A stretch of 9,831 nt of DNA. Source: Gammaproteobacteria bacterium (GTDB taxonomy: Bacteria; Pseudomonadota; Gammaproteobacteria; Arenicellales; JAOTYS01). The notes below the pieces were generated by a model. The model saw only the letters and a program-made list of their open reading frames with translations, was not told the DNA's origin and did not search any database. The position numbers and the translations under genes are program-made. Location of the stretch: the NCBI GenBank assembly GCA_029861795.1, contig JAOTYS010000149.1, forward strand, positions 1-9,831, given 5' to 3'. This document shows, in pieces, positions 9,135 through 9,831 of this stretch (position 1 is its first letter; each line of letters opens with the position of its first letter).

Positions 9135-9153
9135 CTGACGCCCAGTGCGTCAG
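9135..9153. repeat. Perfect 7+7 inverted repeat in the uvrD promoter
   Basis: CTGACGC (9135-9141) and GCGTCAG (9147-9153) are exact reverse complements around CCAGT. The left arm coincides with the candidate -35 hexamer and the right arm lies in the spacer of the uvrD promoter. No T-run follows (TTGATATGAT), so an intrinsic terminator for the upstream gene is unlikely. An operator-like site is the more natural reading, but no binding protein is known from this sequence. Confidence 0.55.
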
Positions 9154-9163
9154 TTGATATGAT
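9135..9163 (+). promoter_or_regulatory. Candidate sigma70 promoter of uvrD with start point at the ATG
   Basis: CTGACG (9135-9140, 4 of 6 to TTGACA) and TATGAT (9158-9163, 5 of 6 to TATAAT) are separated by exactly 17 bases. TG at 9155-9156 makes an extended -10. Seven bases beyond the -10 is 9170, the A of the uvrD ATG. No LexA-type CTGT-N8-ACAG box is seen in the 64-base gap, unlike the SOS-controlled E. coli uvrD promoter. Confidence 0.6.
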
Positions 9164-9169
9164 CTCGAC

Positions 9170-9831
9170 ATGGATGTCTCTCACATCTTTTCTGAGCTAA
9201 ACGACGCCCAGCGCGAGGCGGTGTCGGCACCTCCCGGACCGATGCTGGTGCTCGCCGGCGCCGGCAGCGGCAAGACCCGGGTGTTGACTTATCGCGTTGC
9301 CTGGTTGGTACAGGGTTTGCGTATCTCGCCGTTGTCGGTGATGGCGGTAACTTTCACCAACAAGGCAAGCCGAGAGATGCGTGGCCGTATCGAAGAGATT
9401 CTTGGTTTTCCAGTGAACGGGATGTGGATGGGCACCTTCCATGGTCTGTCCCACCGGCTGCTGCGGGCCCATTGGCAGGAGGCAGGGCTGAAGCAGTCGT
9501 TCGAGATCATTGATAGCGACGATCAACTTAGATTGATTCGGCGTGCCCTGAAGGAGTTGAACCTCGACGAAGGCTATTGGCAGCCCAAGCAAGTTCAGTG
9601 GTTCATCAACTCCCATAAAGAAGAGGGTCGTCGTTCCAAAGACCTTCCCGAGGGATACGATCTGCAACAACAGCAGCTGCGTCGCGTATATCAAAGTTAT
9701 GAGGAACTTTGTCAGCGGTTCGCATTGGTAGATTTTGCAGAGTTACTGTTGCGCGCATTCGAGCTAATACAAAACAACGAACCACTGCGCGCCAAATACT
9801 GCGTGCGATTTCAGCATATCTTGGTCGACGA
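9170..9831 (+). CDS. uvrD: DNA helicase II (UvrD), N-terminal part (3' end outside window)
   Basis: The frame is open from the ATG at 9170 to the window edge: 220 complete codons of a protein that has 720 residues in E. coli. UvrD is a superfamily 1A 3'-5' helicase that unwinds DNA in nucleotide excision repair and methyl-directed mismatch repair. The N-terminus MDVS..F..LND.QREAV aligns residue for residue with E. coli UvrD, which fixes the start and argues against Rep or PcrA. Motifs in order are the Q motif LNDAQREAV (10-18), Walker A AGAGSGKTR (29-37, Lys35), motif Ia MAVTFTNKA, then GTFHGLSHRLLRAH, DSDDQLRLI, INSHKEEG and LVDFAELLLRA. The window ends within the Walker B motif ILVDE. No Shine-Dalgarno sequence precedes the ATG. 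It probably forms its own transcript from the promoter that ends 6 bases upstream. Confidence 0.95.
   Translation, partial: MDVSHIFSELNDAQREAVSAPPGPMLVLAGAGSGKTRVLTYRVAWLVQGLRISPLSVMAVTFTNKASREMRGRIEEILGFPVNGMWMGTFHGLSHRLLRAHWQEAGLKQSFEIIDSDDQLRLIRRALKELNLDEGYWQPKQVQWFINSHKEEGRRSKDLPEGYDLQQQQLRRVYQSYEELCQRFALVDFAELLLRAFELIQNNEPLRAKYCVRFQHILVD

Noticed and set aside
9135..9169. Intrinsic terminator of the 119-residue gene
   Set aside because: The stem is good but the following bases are TTGATATGAT, not a T-run, and they read better as the uvrD -10 region.
8767..9171. 134-codon minus-strand frame opposite the 119-residue gene
   Set aside because: The plus-strand frame has a sensible start, an acidic/helical composition and a fold-like pattern. 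The minus frame is Cys/Arg-rich without a recognisable motif and would end close to the glmS-side gap without support.
9197..9694. 165-codon open frame on the minus strand
   Set aside because: It lies wholly opposite the uvrD coding region, whose motifs are unmistakable. The translation shows no family resemblance, so it is a shadow frame.

Overview
The window is ordinary core chromosome of a proteobacterium, most likely a gammaproteobacterium. The gene order atpF-atpH-atpA-atpG-atpD-atpC followed by glmU and glmS matches the atp-glmUS arrangement known from Escherichia coli and pseudomonads. Every recognised protein can be aligned by eye over its full visible length to its E. coli counterpart. 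Base composition is moderately GC-rich and looks even throughout. All genes lie on the plus strand. I see no insertion sequence, prophage, CRISPR array, tRNA or rRNA, and no sign of recent transfer.

Positions 1-5334 hold the distal part of the F1Fo ATP synthase operon: the end of atpF (b subunit), then complete atpH (delta), atpA (alpha), atpG (gamma), atpD (beta) and atpC (epsilon). Gaps are 8 to 74 bases. atpA, atpD and atpC have visible Shine-Dalgarno sequences, whereas atpH and atpG do not. Short hairpins sit in the atpA-atpG and atpG-atpD gaps.

Positions 5335-5479 form a 145-base gap with a weak hairpin lacking a T-run and an extended -10 element ending 7 bases before the glmU start. 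Positions 5480-8691 hold glmU and glmS, only 14 bases apart. GlmS makes glucosamine-6-phosphate and GlmU converts glucosamine-1-phosphate to UDP-GlcNAc, so together they supply the amino-sugar precursor of peptidoglycan and lipopolysaccharide.

Positions 8746-9105 encode a 119-residue protein of unknown function with a ribbon-helix-helix-like core. At 9170 the helicase gene uvrD begins and runs off the right edge after 220 codons. Its 64-base upstream gap holds a perfect 7+7 inverted repeat overlapping a good sigma70-type promoter whose predicted start point is the A of the ATG, implying a leaderless mRNA.

I found no new multi-gene system. The points worth a second look are the two apparently leaderless promoters (glmU, uvrD), the palindrome in the uvrD promoter, the orphan ribbon-helix-helix-like gene beside it, and the very short glmU-glmS gap, which leaves no room for an E. 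coli-type GlmZ-controlled leader.
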